Source: Lachnospiraceae bacterium AC3007 (GTDB taxonomy: Bacteria; Bacillota; Clostridia; Lachnospirales; Lachnospiraceae). From it: DNA of 64,000 nucleotides. The position numbers were made by a program, and so were the translations under genes. The stretch is from the NCBI GenBank assembly GCA_000621405.1, contig KK211271.1, positions 186,001 to 250,000 of the forward strand. Reading direction: 5' to 3'. Below, one piece after another: positions 26,271 through 34,009 of the stretch. The stretch's first letter is position 1; each line of letters begins with the position of its first letter. The notes below the pieces were generated by a model. It had not been told where the DNA came from. It saw only the letters and a list, made by a program, of their open reading frames with translations, and did no database searches.

Positions 26271-27634
26271 CTTCTGTTATCCTGCTGTATCATGGCGGCA
26301 ATAAGATCATAGTCCCTTGCCTTCTCTATCCTCGCTCTTACTATCGTGCCGCTGATCATATCGGGATCGCTGCTTTTTACGAACACATATCCGTCGACAT
26401 CCGGAGCATCCATATAGCTGCGCCCCGCATACATCTTTTCTTCGGGTATATACCCGTCTATCATCACATCAAGCTCGCGCCCGATCTGGCCTTCGGCTGT
26501 CTTAAATGCCGTCTCCTGCTGAGTGAGCATGATCTCGCGCATCCTCCTCTTTCTCGTGGATGGATGCACCTGCCCCTTCATCACTGCTGCAGCCGTACCC
26601 TCTTCCCTTGAATAGGCAAAGCAGCCCAGTCTTTCAAATCTCATCTTTGCAACAAAGTCTTTCAGTTCTTCGTGCTCCTCTTCGCTCTCCGTCGGGAATC
26701 CGGAGATGAGAGTCGTGCGCAGCGCTATGCCGGGTATCCTGCTCCTTAGCTTATCTATGATGTCTTCGATACTTTTTCTGTTGGTCTGCCTGCCCATGAG
26801 CTTAAGGATCCTGTCGGAACAGTGCTGTATCGGAAGATCCAGATAACGGCATATCTTAGGCTCATTTTTGATGCAGTCTATCAGCCCGTCATATATCTCC
26901 TCGGGATAGCAGTACATTATCCTTATCCACTCTATCCCGTCTATCCTGCAGAGTCTCTCAAGAAGTATATGAAGTGATTTCCTGCCGTAGAGATCCCTCC
27001 CGTATACCGTGGTCTCCTGAGCCACGAGTATCAGTTCCTTCACTCCGGATGAAGCAAGAAGCCTTGCATCTGCTTCGAGATCCTCTATCGGGACCGATCT
27101 GTAATGTCCCCTTACTTTGGGGATGATGCAGTATGTGCAGTTTTTGTCACAGCCTTCCGCTATCTTGAGATAAGCGCTGTGCAAAAGGCCCTGGGAGGCA
27201 GCATATCCTTTGACATATACGTACCTGTCTATGCTGTTGAGGTGAGTACATCCTTTTCCTTCAAGGACCTCCCTGAGCGCCTGTACGATATCGTCAATGG
27301 ATGTGGTCCCCACTATCGCATCAACCTCGGGCAGTAGTTTTTTTATCCTGTCCGGATATCTCTGCGCAAGACAGCCGCATACGATGATCGCCTTCAGGCT
27401 TCCCTCTGCTTTTCTTTCACCGAGCGATATGATCGTATCGATGCTCTCCTGCTTGGCATCTCCTATGAAGCAGCATGTATTTATCACCGCCACATCCGCT
27501 TCTTGATCATCATCCGTAAGCTCATAGCCTTCGGATCTCAAAAGGCCGATCATCTGTGACGAATCCACCAGGTTTTTATCACAGCCTAAAGACACAAAAA
27601 AAATCCTGATATCATCAGGATTTTTCTTTTTCAT
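26267..27634 (-). CDS. rimO: Ribosomal protein S12 methylthiotransferase
   Basis: A radical SAM methylthiotransferase modifying Asp of ribosomal protein S12. The N-terminal UPF0004 domain holds the three Cys of the auxiliary cluster (SLGCDKNLVDS, NTCCF, CGCLAQRYP); the radical SAM motif KIAEGCDKNCTYCIIP is present; a TRAM domain ends the protein (DGYVFVKS). I choose the ATG at 27634, just past the rpoZ stop; an earlier ATG at 27658 would overlap the last codons of rpoZ. Neither has a strong ribosome site. A terminator-like hairpin lies in its first codons. It is coupled to pgsA by ATGA. Confidence 0.93.
   Translation of the reverse strand: MKKKNPDDIRIFFVSLGCDKNLVDSSQMIGLLRSEGYELTDDDQEADVAVINTCCFIGDAKQESIDTIISLGERKAEGSLKAIIVCGCLAQRYPDRIKKLLPEVDAIVGTTSIDDIVQALREVLEGKGCTHLNSIDRYVYVKGYAASQGLLHSAYLKIAEGCDKNCTYCIIPKVRGHYRSVPIEDLEADARLLASSGVKELILVAQETTVYGRDLYGRKSLHILLERLCRIDGIEWIRIMYCYPEEIYDGLIDCIKNEPKICRYLDLPIQHCSDRILKLMGRQTNRKSIEDIIDKLRSRIPGIALRTTLISGFPTESEEEHEELKDFVAKMRFERLGCFAYSREEGTAAAVMKGQVHPSTRKRRMREIMLTQQETAFKTAEGQIGRELDVMIDGYIPEEKMYAGRSYMDAPDVDGYVFVKSSDPDMISGTIVRARIEKARDYDLIAAMIQQDNRR
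27596..27625 (-). terminator. Terminator-like hairpin inside the 5' end of rimO
   Basis: On the minus strand AAAAATCCTGAT pairs perfectly with ATCAGGATTTTT (27625-27614 with 27610-27599) across a 3-nt loop and is followed by U8 in total. It begins 9 bases into the rimO reading frame and encodes residues Lys-Asn-Pro-Asp-Asp-Ile-Arg-Ile-Phe-Phe. It lies 17 bp after the rpoZ stop and has the form of an intrinsic terminator or attenuator. Confidence 0.75.
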
Positions 27635-27641
27635 GGCATTA

Positions 27642-27899
27642 TCAGATGAAAGCCTCATCCTGATCGCGGCTCTCGATCTTCAGCTTTCCTTCATAGAGCT
27701 CTTCGACAGCCGTGGATAAAGGCTTATCGTATTCTGTAGTCTCTATCATGGGATCCGAGCCGTCCACTATCTGTCTGGCTCTCTTTGCAGTAGCGAGCAC
27801 TATCGAATACCTTGAATTCACGATGGGCGCATCTCCGTCATGCACGTCGGCATTGACTACGTCCATCAGATCTCCGTAAGACGGGTGTAACATGATCAC
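27642..27899 (-). CDS. rpoZ: RNA polymerase omega subunit
   Basis: An 85-residue protein with the omega pattern: MLHPSYGDLM, SRYSIVLATAKRARQIVDG and KPLSTAVEELYEGKL. It helps beta-prime fold within RNA polymerase. The ATG overlaps the gmk stop (ATGA), the usual gmk-rpoZ coupling in Firmicutes. Confidence 0.95.
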   Translation of the reverse strand: MIMLHPSYGDLMDVVNADVHDGDAPIVNSRYSIVLATAKRARQIVDGSDPMIETTEYDKPLSTAVEELYEGKLKIESRDQDEAFI

Positions 27900-28534
27900 A
27901 ATCCTCCTGTTAATTCATTGAGTTCTTTTATCATCCGGTCTATCATGCCGGTCTCATGCGCCGTGGAGTGATGGGCGGACCTTATGATCCCTCTCACCCT
28001 TTCGACACAGTCATCTATATTATCATTTATGACAAGATAATCATAATCTTTTATGCAAAGCGCTTCTTCAGCAGCTCTTTGCATGCGGCGCTTAATGACC
28101 TCGTCGGTCTCCGTTCCCCGGCCCTTCAGCCTGCCATACAGTTCCGCAGCGTCCGGGGGAGTGAGAAAGATGAGCAGCGACTCGGGATATTTCTTCTTTA
28201 TCAGCATGGCGCCCTGAAGCTCTATCTCCAGGATCACGTCATATCCCTCGTCCATCTTTTTGAAGACGAAATCCTTAGGCGTGCCGTAATAATTACCGAC
28301 GTACTCAGCGTATTCCAAAAACTCGTCGGCACGTATCATCTCCTCAAACTGCTCTCTGGTCTTGAAGAAATAACTGACGCCTTCTTCTTCGCCGGGTCTC
28401 GGAGCCCTTGATGTTGCAGAAACCGACAGCGCAAGATCATCATATTTCTCTGTCAGTTTTTTCATCACGGTGCCTTTGCCTGAGCCCGCGAATCCGGAAA
28501 CGATTGTCAGTATACCACGGCCGGGGTGTGACAT
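27896..28534 (-). CDS. gmk: Guanylate kinase
   Basis: A 212-residue kinase phosphorylating GMP to GDP. The P-loop GFAGSGKGTVMKKL is at about residue 15; the GMP-binding segment SATSRAPRPGEEEGVSYFF, YVGNYYGTPK and the lid region GRGTETDEVIKRRM follow. CAAGGAG precedes the ATG. Upstream lies the 171-bp structured element rather than remA, which often sits between yicC and gmk in Firmicutes. Confidence 0.96.
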   Translation of the reverse strand: MSHPGRGILTIVSGFAGSGKGTVMKKLTEKYDDLALSVSATSRAPRPGEEEGVSYFFKTREQFEEMIRADEFLEYAEYVGNYYGTPKDFVFKKMDEGYDVILEIELQGAMLIKKKYPESLLIFLTPPDAAELYGRLKGRGTETDEVIKRRMQRAAEEALCIKDYDYLVINDNIDDCVERVRGIIRSAHHSTAHETGMIDRMIKELNELTGGL

Positions 28535-28585
28535 ACAAATTCTCCTTGAGGTTGATATGGTTTAGTACTGCTTCTTTTCATCTTC

Positions 28586-28756
28586 GAATAAAAGCCCTTC
28601 GCATCTCTCCGTGCCTTCGGCACTCCCGAGATGATGCAACTATTCGGAATCCGCGCTATCGCGCTATTTCCTCATAGTTGCTAGCATTTCTGATGCATAT
28701 GCAATATCGTACGCAAGCGTACGAATTGCAAATGCATCGAAACAGGGCTTTTATTC
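28586..28756. other. 171-bp cloverleaf-like inverted-repeat element between yicC and gmk
   Basis: GAATAAAAGCCCT (28586-28598) and AGGGCTTTTATTC (28744-28756) form a perfect 13-bp outer stem. Inside are three hairpins: 28603-28632 (GTGCC-TTC-GGCAC core closed by ATCTC/GAGAT), 28636-28681 (GCAACTAT/ATAGTTGC with an inner CGCG repeat) and 28692-28738 (about 21 bp, GATGCAT...CGTACGC with one mismatch and one bulge). The yicC stop codon lies in the outer stem. It may be a structured leader RNA of gmk or a small non-autonomous (MITE-like) element. No target-site duplication is obvious. Confidence 0.8.
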
Positions 28757-29641
28757 TATGTTCTGAACTTGTTCTCTTATCTTCTCTATCACGGTCTTGA
28801 GCTCGATGGCTTTGTCGGTCAGAGCCAGATCGCCGGATTTTGAAAGGGTGGTGTTGGCTTCACGGTTCATCTCCTGAGCGATGAAATCAAGCTTGCGCCC
28901 GCATGCTCCGCCTCCTGAAAGCTCGTCCTTCATGGCCTTGACATGGCTCTTGAGCCTCACTATCTCCTCATCCACGCATATCTTGTCCGAATATATCGTC
29001 ACCTCTGTAACGATGCGGCCCTCATCAGCTTTGACATCCAGAGTCGAGAGCATATCGCGGAGCTTGTCTTCGAGCTTCTTCCTGTACTCGGCTACTATCT
29101 CGGGAGACCTCTGCTCTATGAAATCCACATAGCCTGCCATCTCGTCAAGCTTTTTCATGAGATCCGTCCTGAGATTTTCGCCTTCTTTTTCACGAGCTGC
29201 GACAAACTTTTCGCATGCGCTCCTTACCGCCTTCTCGAGCGAGCCCCACAGCTCATCCTCATCGGCCTCGATATCCTCCATGGTAAAAACATCCGGAAAT
29301 CTTGCGAGCACGGAGAGCCGGATATCGTTCGCAACGCCGAATTCCTCGGACATCTCCTGAAGATACTTCATATACTCATGCGCGAGAGCGGAGTTGTATT
29401 TTACGGTCTCGGCGGCTTCGTTATAGTCCTCAAGAGTGATAAAGACATCCACCTTGCCGCGTTCCATATACTCCTTCATCACATTTCTGATATTAGCCTC
29501 AAACGCAGACAGCTTTTTGGGAAGCTTCAGCGACGCCTCAAGATATCTGTGATTGACAGCCTTGATCTCGACCGTGAATTTTCTGTTGTTTTCGGTGACC
29601 TCGCCTCTTCCGAAGCCGGTCATGCTTTTGATATTAGCCAT
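28751..29641 (-). CDS. yicC: YicC family endoribonuclease-like protein
   Basis: A 296-residue protein with the YicC N-terminal signature IKSMTGFGRGEV and EIKAVNHRYLE, and the C-terminal DUF1732 segment CGRKLDFIAQEMNREANT. Family members have been linked to RNA cleavage and sRNA decay. It precedes gmk-rpoZ as in many Firmicutes. AAAGGA lies 5 bases before the ATG. Its stop codon falls inside the inverted-repeat element. Confidence 0.94.
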   Translation of the reverse strand: MANIKSMTGFGRGEVTENNRKFTVEIKAVNHRYLEASLKLPKKLSAFEANIRNVMKEYMERGKVDVFITLEDYNEAAETVKYNSALAHEYMKYLQEMSEEFGVANDIRLSVLARFPDVFTMEDIEADEDELWGSLEKAVRSACEKFVAAREKEGENLRTDLMKKLDEMAGYVDFIEQRSPEIVAEYRKKLEDKLRDMLSTLDVKADEGRIVTEVTIYSDKICVDEEIVRLKSHVKAMKDELSGGGACGRKLDFIAQEMNREANTTLSKSGDLALTDKAIELKTVIEKIREQVQNIE

Positions 29642-29719
29642 GACAGTCCTTTAAGATAAAAAATATTTCCCCAACCTGTTAATCATACCATCTCGCCTTA
29701 AGTATGGCAAAAACGGCTT

Positions 29720-31609
29720 TTATTTATACCACTTCAGAGCTTCTTCCCTGAAGCGTCCGCGGGACTCTTTGTCCAGGTAAAACAAATGTCCCGACGGATA
29801 GAAGGAGAGTGACAGATCAGACTTGCGGTCATCGCTCAGGAAAATATGGTCGAATATCCATTCAACCGAATAAAACGGCGTGGCTCCGTCGTAATATCCT
29901 CCTATGACCCAGATCTTCAGGAACTTATTATTCGACATGATATTGTATATCATCTCCTCCTGCGAGATATATCCCATATAGCCGTCGTCAAGAAAATCCC
30001 AGGCATAGAACACATCATAATTAAGCGGGATGAACTCTCTGTCAGTCTTAAACTTGAGTTCCTCAGTTACATACTCAAGGAAAGTATCGGTATATGCGAT
30101 GTCCGCGGTATGAGACGAGGGATCGGCACTTCCGTTCAATACAGATCCGCTCACGGAAGGACCGGTCATGCGCCCGTCGTATCGTCCCACCGTCCGGCCT
30201 TTGTCTTTCAAAAGCTCTCTGCAGAAATCCTCGAAATCGATCCTGAGATTCATATCCAGAACATAGTCCTTTGAAAGTCCGGTGTAGCCGGATATTTTTT
30301 CGGCAACGGAATCCTTTTCGCTCTCCGTCAGTCTGCTTCCCTTAAAAAGGGCGATCAGATATTCGTCTGCCGCAAAGGCCTTTACCTCTTCAAGATAGGC
30401 TTCAAGTTCCATATCCTGATAGTCACCGGACAGCTTCCCGTGATACCATGCATCTGCCGCATATGTCGGCAGGCTTACCACATACGGATCATCATTGCCC
30501 TGCTCCGGCATGTTGACCGAATAATCATTGGCGCCTGAGATCAGCATCAGTCCGTTGAGATACATTGCATATGTATCCGCCAGATAATCGCATACTCCCA
30601 CAGCCCTTGTCGTGCCGTAGGATTCGCCGGCGATGTATTTCTCATCTCCCCATCTGTTATTCTGATCTGTATACTGACGGATGAAATCGCCTACGGTACG
30701 TACGTCATTATCATAGCCGATGAAATGATCCAGATCCTCTTCGTTTTCAGGATACGAAAATCCTGTGCCCACAGGATCGATAAATACGAGATCGGTGATA
30801 TCGAGAATAGAGTTGTCGTTGTCTGTCAGCTCGGTGGGAAGAGTTGCGGGTTCTCCCATGTAATTAAGCTTAACGGTCCTGGGACCCAGGCATCCGATAT
30901 GAAGATAGAAGCTGCTGGCACCGGGCCCTCCGTTAAAAGCAAAGGTTACGGGTCTGTCCTCTTCATCATCCACTGTATAGGCAGTGTAAAACATCTTGCA
31001 TTTTACTCCGTCGCTTTCAAGCTCCATCATGCCGGCTTTTGCGGTATAGGAGATCTCGTTGCCGCTGATAGTGACTGTATGCTTTGTAGTGACGATGCCG
31101 TTTTCATCCGTGACTGCTTCTTCGCTGTCTGTATCTTCTTTTTCTTCAGCCGAATTATCGGATACGGATGATCCCGTTTCGTCGACAGCGTTATTCGGGG
31201 ACGATACGTCATCGCTGTCGGCAGAGTTGTCAGAGACCTGCCCCTCACCGCTGTCAGCAGGCTTCTCAGGCGTGGTTTCTGTTTGGATATCAGAGGGTTC
31301 CTCGGGCACGGCTTCCGCTATGTTATCCATGGGCTTCCCGGGTGCAGCTTCTGCTTTGATATCCGCGGGTTCCTCGGGCACGGCTTCCGCTATGTTATCC
31401 ATGGGCTTCCCGGGTGCAGCTTCTGCTTTGATATCCGCAGGTTCCTCGGGTATCGCATCTGCTATACCGTAAGTATCACTTTCTTCTGCGCCCCGGGCAT
31501 CGCTTTCCACATGCTGCCCGACATATTCGTATCTCATGCCCGGCACCGGATTCATCGCCGAAAGGATCAGGCTGCATACCGTAATAAGCGTCATTATCAA
31601 TCTTGCCAT
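29720..31609 (-). CDS. Secreted S10-family serine carboxypeptidase-like protein
   Basis: A 629-residue protein with an N-terminal signal or anchor (ARLIMTLITVCSLILSAM), an acidic low-complexity linker (about 30-165) and an alpha/beta-hydrolase S10 domain. The oxyanion loop AFNGGPGASSFY, nucleophile GESYGTTRA, Asp in GGYYDGATP and His in YPSGHLFY give a full triad. It would cleave peptides from the C-terminus outside the cell. The linker contains a 24-residue repeat (EEPADIKAEAAPGKPMDNI) from a 72-bp DNA duplication at 31311/31383. GGGGGA precedes the ATG. It is the last gene of a likely PTS permease-GGDEF-peptidase run. Confidence 0.87.
   Translation of the reverse strand: MARLIMTLITVCSLILSAMNPVPGMRYEYVGQHVESDARGAEESDTYGIADAIPEEPADIKAEAAPGKPMDNIAEAVPEEPADIKAEAAPGKPMDNIAEAVPEEPSDIQTETTPEKPADSGEGQVSDNSADSDDVSSPNNAVDETGSSVSDNSAEEKEDTDSEEAVTDENGIVTTKHTVTISGNEISYTAKAGMMELESDGVKCKMFYTAYTVDDEEDRPVTFAFNGGPGASSFYLHIGCLGPRTVKLNYMGEPATLPTELTDNDNSILDITDLVFIDPVGTGFSYPENEEDLDHFIGYDNDVRTVGDFIRQYTDQNNRWGDEKYIAGESYGTTRAVGVCDYLADTYAMYLNGLMLISGANDYSVNMPEQGNDDPYVVSLPTYAADAWYHGKLSGDYQDMELEAYLEEVKAFAADEYLIALFKGSRLTESEKDSVAEKISGYTGLSKDYVLDMNLRIDFEDFCRELLKDKGRTVGRYDGRMTGPSVSGSVLNGSADPSSHTADIAYTDTFLEYVTEELKFKTDREFIPLNYDVFYAWDFLDDGYMGYISQEEMIYNIMSNNKFLKIWVIGGYYDGATPFYSVEWIFDHIFLSDDRKSDLSLSFYPSGHLFYLDKESRGRFREEALKWYK
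31311..31454 (-). repeat. 72-bp in-frame tandem duplication in the S10 peptidase linker
   Basis: The string GCTTCCGCTATGTTATCC occurs at 31311 and 31383, a 72-bp (24-codon) offset, and the intervening units look identical. A more diverged third unit flanks them toward 31240. It encodes the Pro/Ala/Glu spacer between the signal sequence and the catalytic domain. Confidence 0.88.
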
Positions 31610-31643
31610 TTTGTCCCCCTTTTTTCTTTCCCAAAAAACCGCC

Positions 31644-32612
31644 TCAGCGTTTGTGCGCGTCTCTCTTATTCTTCATCTCGTACATCTTCTCATCCGCTAT
31701 CGCTATGTATTCATCGAGACTGACCATTCCTTCTTTATAAGGCATGATGACCCAGCCGTAGCTTACGCCTATCTCGTACGGATTGTTGTGAGAGCTGTTG
31801 TACGATCTTAAGCCCTCGTCTATCATCCTGCCCATCTCCTCGGGAGCATGACTGTCTTCATCAATGACCCCTAAAATAAGGAATTCGTCGCCACCGGTAC
31901 GCACTGTCTTCGCGCCTTCGGGCGCCGCCTTCAGCAGTTCCGAAGACACAGCGGCTATCGCCTCGTCTCCCGCAGCATGTCCGTATGTATCATTAAGATA
32001 TTTCAGTCCGTTAAGATCCGCCACGCATACAAAGAGCGATCTGCCGCTCTTTTTGGCCTCTCTCAGGACGATATCGGAATAGTATTCCATCCCCTTTCTG
32101 TTGAAGCATCCGGTCTGATGGTCCGTCATATTCTCGATGAAAAGCGCATCATATCTTCCCTGAAGATCCAGCATCATGAATCTGGTCTCGGCTTCCTTCC
32201 TGAGCTCATATGATTTTCTTTCGTGGATGTCATGGATAAGGAAAAGCAGGTCATCCCCCTTTGCGCTGTCCTCATATGCGGAGTTGCAGATTATGATCTC
32301 CGACCAGAAATAACTCCTGTCCATATGTCTGATCCTGCATTCCATGGATATGTATATCTTTCTTCTGAGACGGTCATACAGATCCTCGGGATCCGTGAAT
32401 CTCATGAATGCTTCTCTGTCCTCCGGATGCACGTATACGCACATGGAATTAAAGAATCCGATAAGGTCTGAATGCTCTCTTCCAAGGTGTTCAAGTTCCG
32501 GATTGAGATCCAGCATCCGGCATTCCTGATCTGCAGCATCCACAGCCATTATCAGCTGATACAGACTCCTTATGGCATTATCCACGTGGCGTTTTATTCC
32601 TTCTTCTATCAC
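31644..32612 (-). CDS. Diguanylate cyclase with N-terminal PAS-like domain
   Basis: A 322-residue cytoplasmic protein. The N-terminal ~150 residues are PAS-like (VHPEDREAFMRF, CRIRHMDRSYFWSE), followed by a GGDEF domain (about 160-318). The active-site RTGGDEFLIL is intact, together with ADLNGLKYLNDTYGH, so it should make c-di-GMP. No RxxD inhibitory site precedes GGDEF. It starts at GTG with AAGGAG 7 bases upstream. It lies 23 bp after the PTS permease gene, suggesting cotranscription. It is the only intact GGDEF domain in the window, opposite two predicted phosphodiesterases. Confidence 0.92.
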   Translation of the reverse strand: MIEEGIKRHVDNAIRSLYQLIMAVDAADQECRMLDLNPELEHLGREHSDLIGFFNSMCVYVHPEDREAFMRFTDPEDLYDRLRRKIYISMECRIRHMDRSYFWSEIIICNSAYEDSAKGDDLLFLIHDIHERKSYELRKEAETRFMMLDLQGRYDALFIENMTDHQTGCFNRKGMEYYSDIVLREAKKSGRSLFVCVADLNGLKYLNDTYGHAAGDEAIAAVSSELLKAAPEGAKTVRTGGDEFLILGVIDEDSHAPEEMGRMIDEGLRSYNSSHNNPYEIGVSYGWVIMPYKEGMVSLDEYIAIADEKMYEMKNKRDAHKR

Positions 32613-32635
32613 TTCAGGCTCCTTCTTTCTTCATC

Positions 32636-33730
32636 CTACAGCTTCATATCCCCGTCTTTGACCCAGCCAAGCCGTCTTAAGCCCATGTTGATCAGCGGGC
32701 AGAGCACGGCAGGAAGGATAAAAGATATAAGGATAAGTCCGGTCCAGTCCATGCCCGTTATCGATGCTTTGGCGCCGGATGCGATGTCATTTATCCAGCC
32801 CGTATATACACCGATCTGTCCCACAAATCCGCAGGTGCCCATTCCCGAAGATACAGGCGTACCGTTCATCTGAAGCTTGAAGACACAGGTGGCAAGAGGT
32901 CCCGTGATTGCCGAAGTTATGATGGGCGCGATCCAGATCCTGGGATTTTTCACTATATTGCCCATCTGCAGCATCGAGGTACCTATGCCCTGGGAAATAA
33001 GACCTCCCCATTTATTCTCCTTAAATGACATGACTGCAAAGCCTATCATCTGCGCCGAGCATCCCGCCACGGCCGCTCCTCCCGCAAGTCCCGTAAGAGA
33101 AAGGGCCGCGCAGATCGCTGCCGAAGATATCGGAAGAGTGAGCGCCACACCCACTATGACTGATACCAGTATGCCCATGAGGAAAGGCTGCAGCTCGGTA
33201 GCCCACATGATGAGCTTGCCGACCTGACTTGCGGCCGCACCGAGAGCCGGGGCCCACCATGCAGACAGCGCGATACCCACACCGATAGTCACGAGCGGTG
33301 TGACAAGTATATCTATCTTCGTCTCCTTTGAGACTGCTTTGCCGATCTCTGATGCGATGATCGCGATGAATAAGACCGCCAGAGGACCTCCCGCGCCTCC
33401 CAGCGCATTCGACGCAAATCCAACAGTCACCAGCGAAAAAAGAACGAGCGGCGGACACTTGAGAGCATAACCTATGGCAACAGCCATTGCCGGTCCGCTC
33501 ATTGCGGAAGCAAGTCCTCCGACTGTATATTCAGCGCCTCCGATCGTGGCCACGGTAGTGGTCAGGAATCCGATATGGAACTGCGTTCCTATCGTATTGA
33601 TTATCGTTCCGATGAGAAGCGAACAGAAAAGTCCCTGCGCCATCGCGCCGAGGGCATCTATTCCGTACCGCTTAAGGGATATCTCGATATCCTTTTTCTT
33701 CATGAATGCTTTGATCTTGTCTTTCATCAT
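32636..33730 (-). CDS. PTS_EIIC_2 family membrane permease
   Basis: A 364-residue protein with about ten hydrophobic helices and many Gly-rich turns (GLASAMSGPAMAVAIGYALK, ALGGAGGPLAVLF). It resembles the PTS transporter subunit IIC family PTS_EIIC_2 of Clostridia; I see no EIIA or EIIB domain or gene nearby. The substrate is unknown, and some relatives are annotated as regulators rather than transporters. GAGGTGC precedes the paired ATG codons. Confidence 0.82.
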   Translation of the reverse strand: MMKDKIKAFMKKKDIEISLKRYGIDALGAMAQGLFCSLLIGTIINTIGTQFHIGFLTTTVATIGGAEYTVGGLASAMSGPAMAVAIGYALKCPPLVLFSLVTVGFASNALGGAGGPLAVLFIAIIASEIGKAVSKETKIDILVTPLVTIGVGIALSAWWAPALGAAASQVGKLIMWATELQPFLMGILVSVIVGVALTLPISSAAICAALSLTGLAGGAAVAGCSAQMIGFAVMSFKENKWGGLISQGIGTSMLQMGNIVKNPRIWIAPIITSAITGPLATCVFKLQMNGTPVSSGMGTCGFVGQIGVYTGWINDIASGAKASITGMDWTGLILISFILPAVLCPLINMGLRRLGWVKDGDMKL

Positions 33731-33787
33731 GCACCTCTTTCAAATGATCTTTCCATATTTTAGATTATACGGACGGAAGAGGTCAAT

Positions 33788-33925
33788 CATGGGCAAGACA
33801 GGGGGGTGACAGGGGGACGCAAGACAGGGGGACGAAGACAGGGGGACGGTTCTTTTGTCTTGCGAGACAAAAGAACCGTCCCCCTGTCTTCGTCCCCCTG
33901 TCTTGACCCCCCTGTCTTGCCCATG
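33788..33925. repeat. REP-like palindrome R1 (compound)
   Basis: A 138-bp inverted repeat with ends CATGGGCAAGACAGGGGGGT and its complement, centred near 33862. Both arms carry GACGGTTCTTTTGTCT (core AGAACCGTCCCCCTGTC on the other strand) and GACAGGGGGACG units; the left arm has one unit more. It lies in the divergent gap between the PTS permease and the coiled-coil gene, so it is not a simple terminator. Confidence 0.93.
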
Positions 33926-34009
33926 TCTTGCTCTCCCATGAAAAAATGCCGATATATATATAAGACGAAACGGATTTCGCTCATGCATGCATCACACGGA
34001 GGTAGATGA

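Noticed and set aside
28586-28756. The cloverleaf element read as a tRNA or T-box
   Set aside because: Arm lengths and loops do not fit a tRNA, and no T-box sequence or terminator/antiterminator pair is visible.
33788-33925. R1 repeat read as a CRISPR array or a large terminator
   Set aside because: The units are inverted, of unequal spacing and without spacers, and the element lies between divergent start codons, so neither reading fits.
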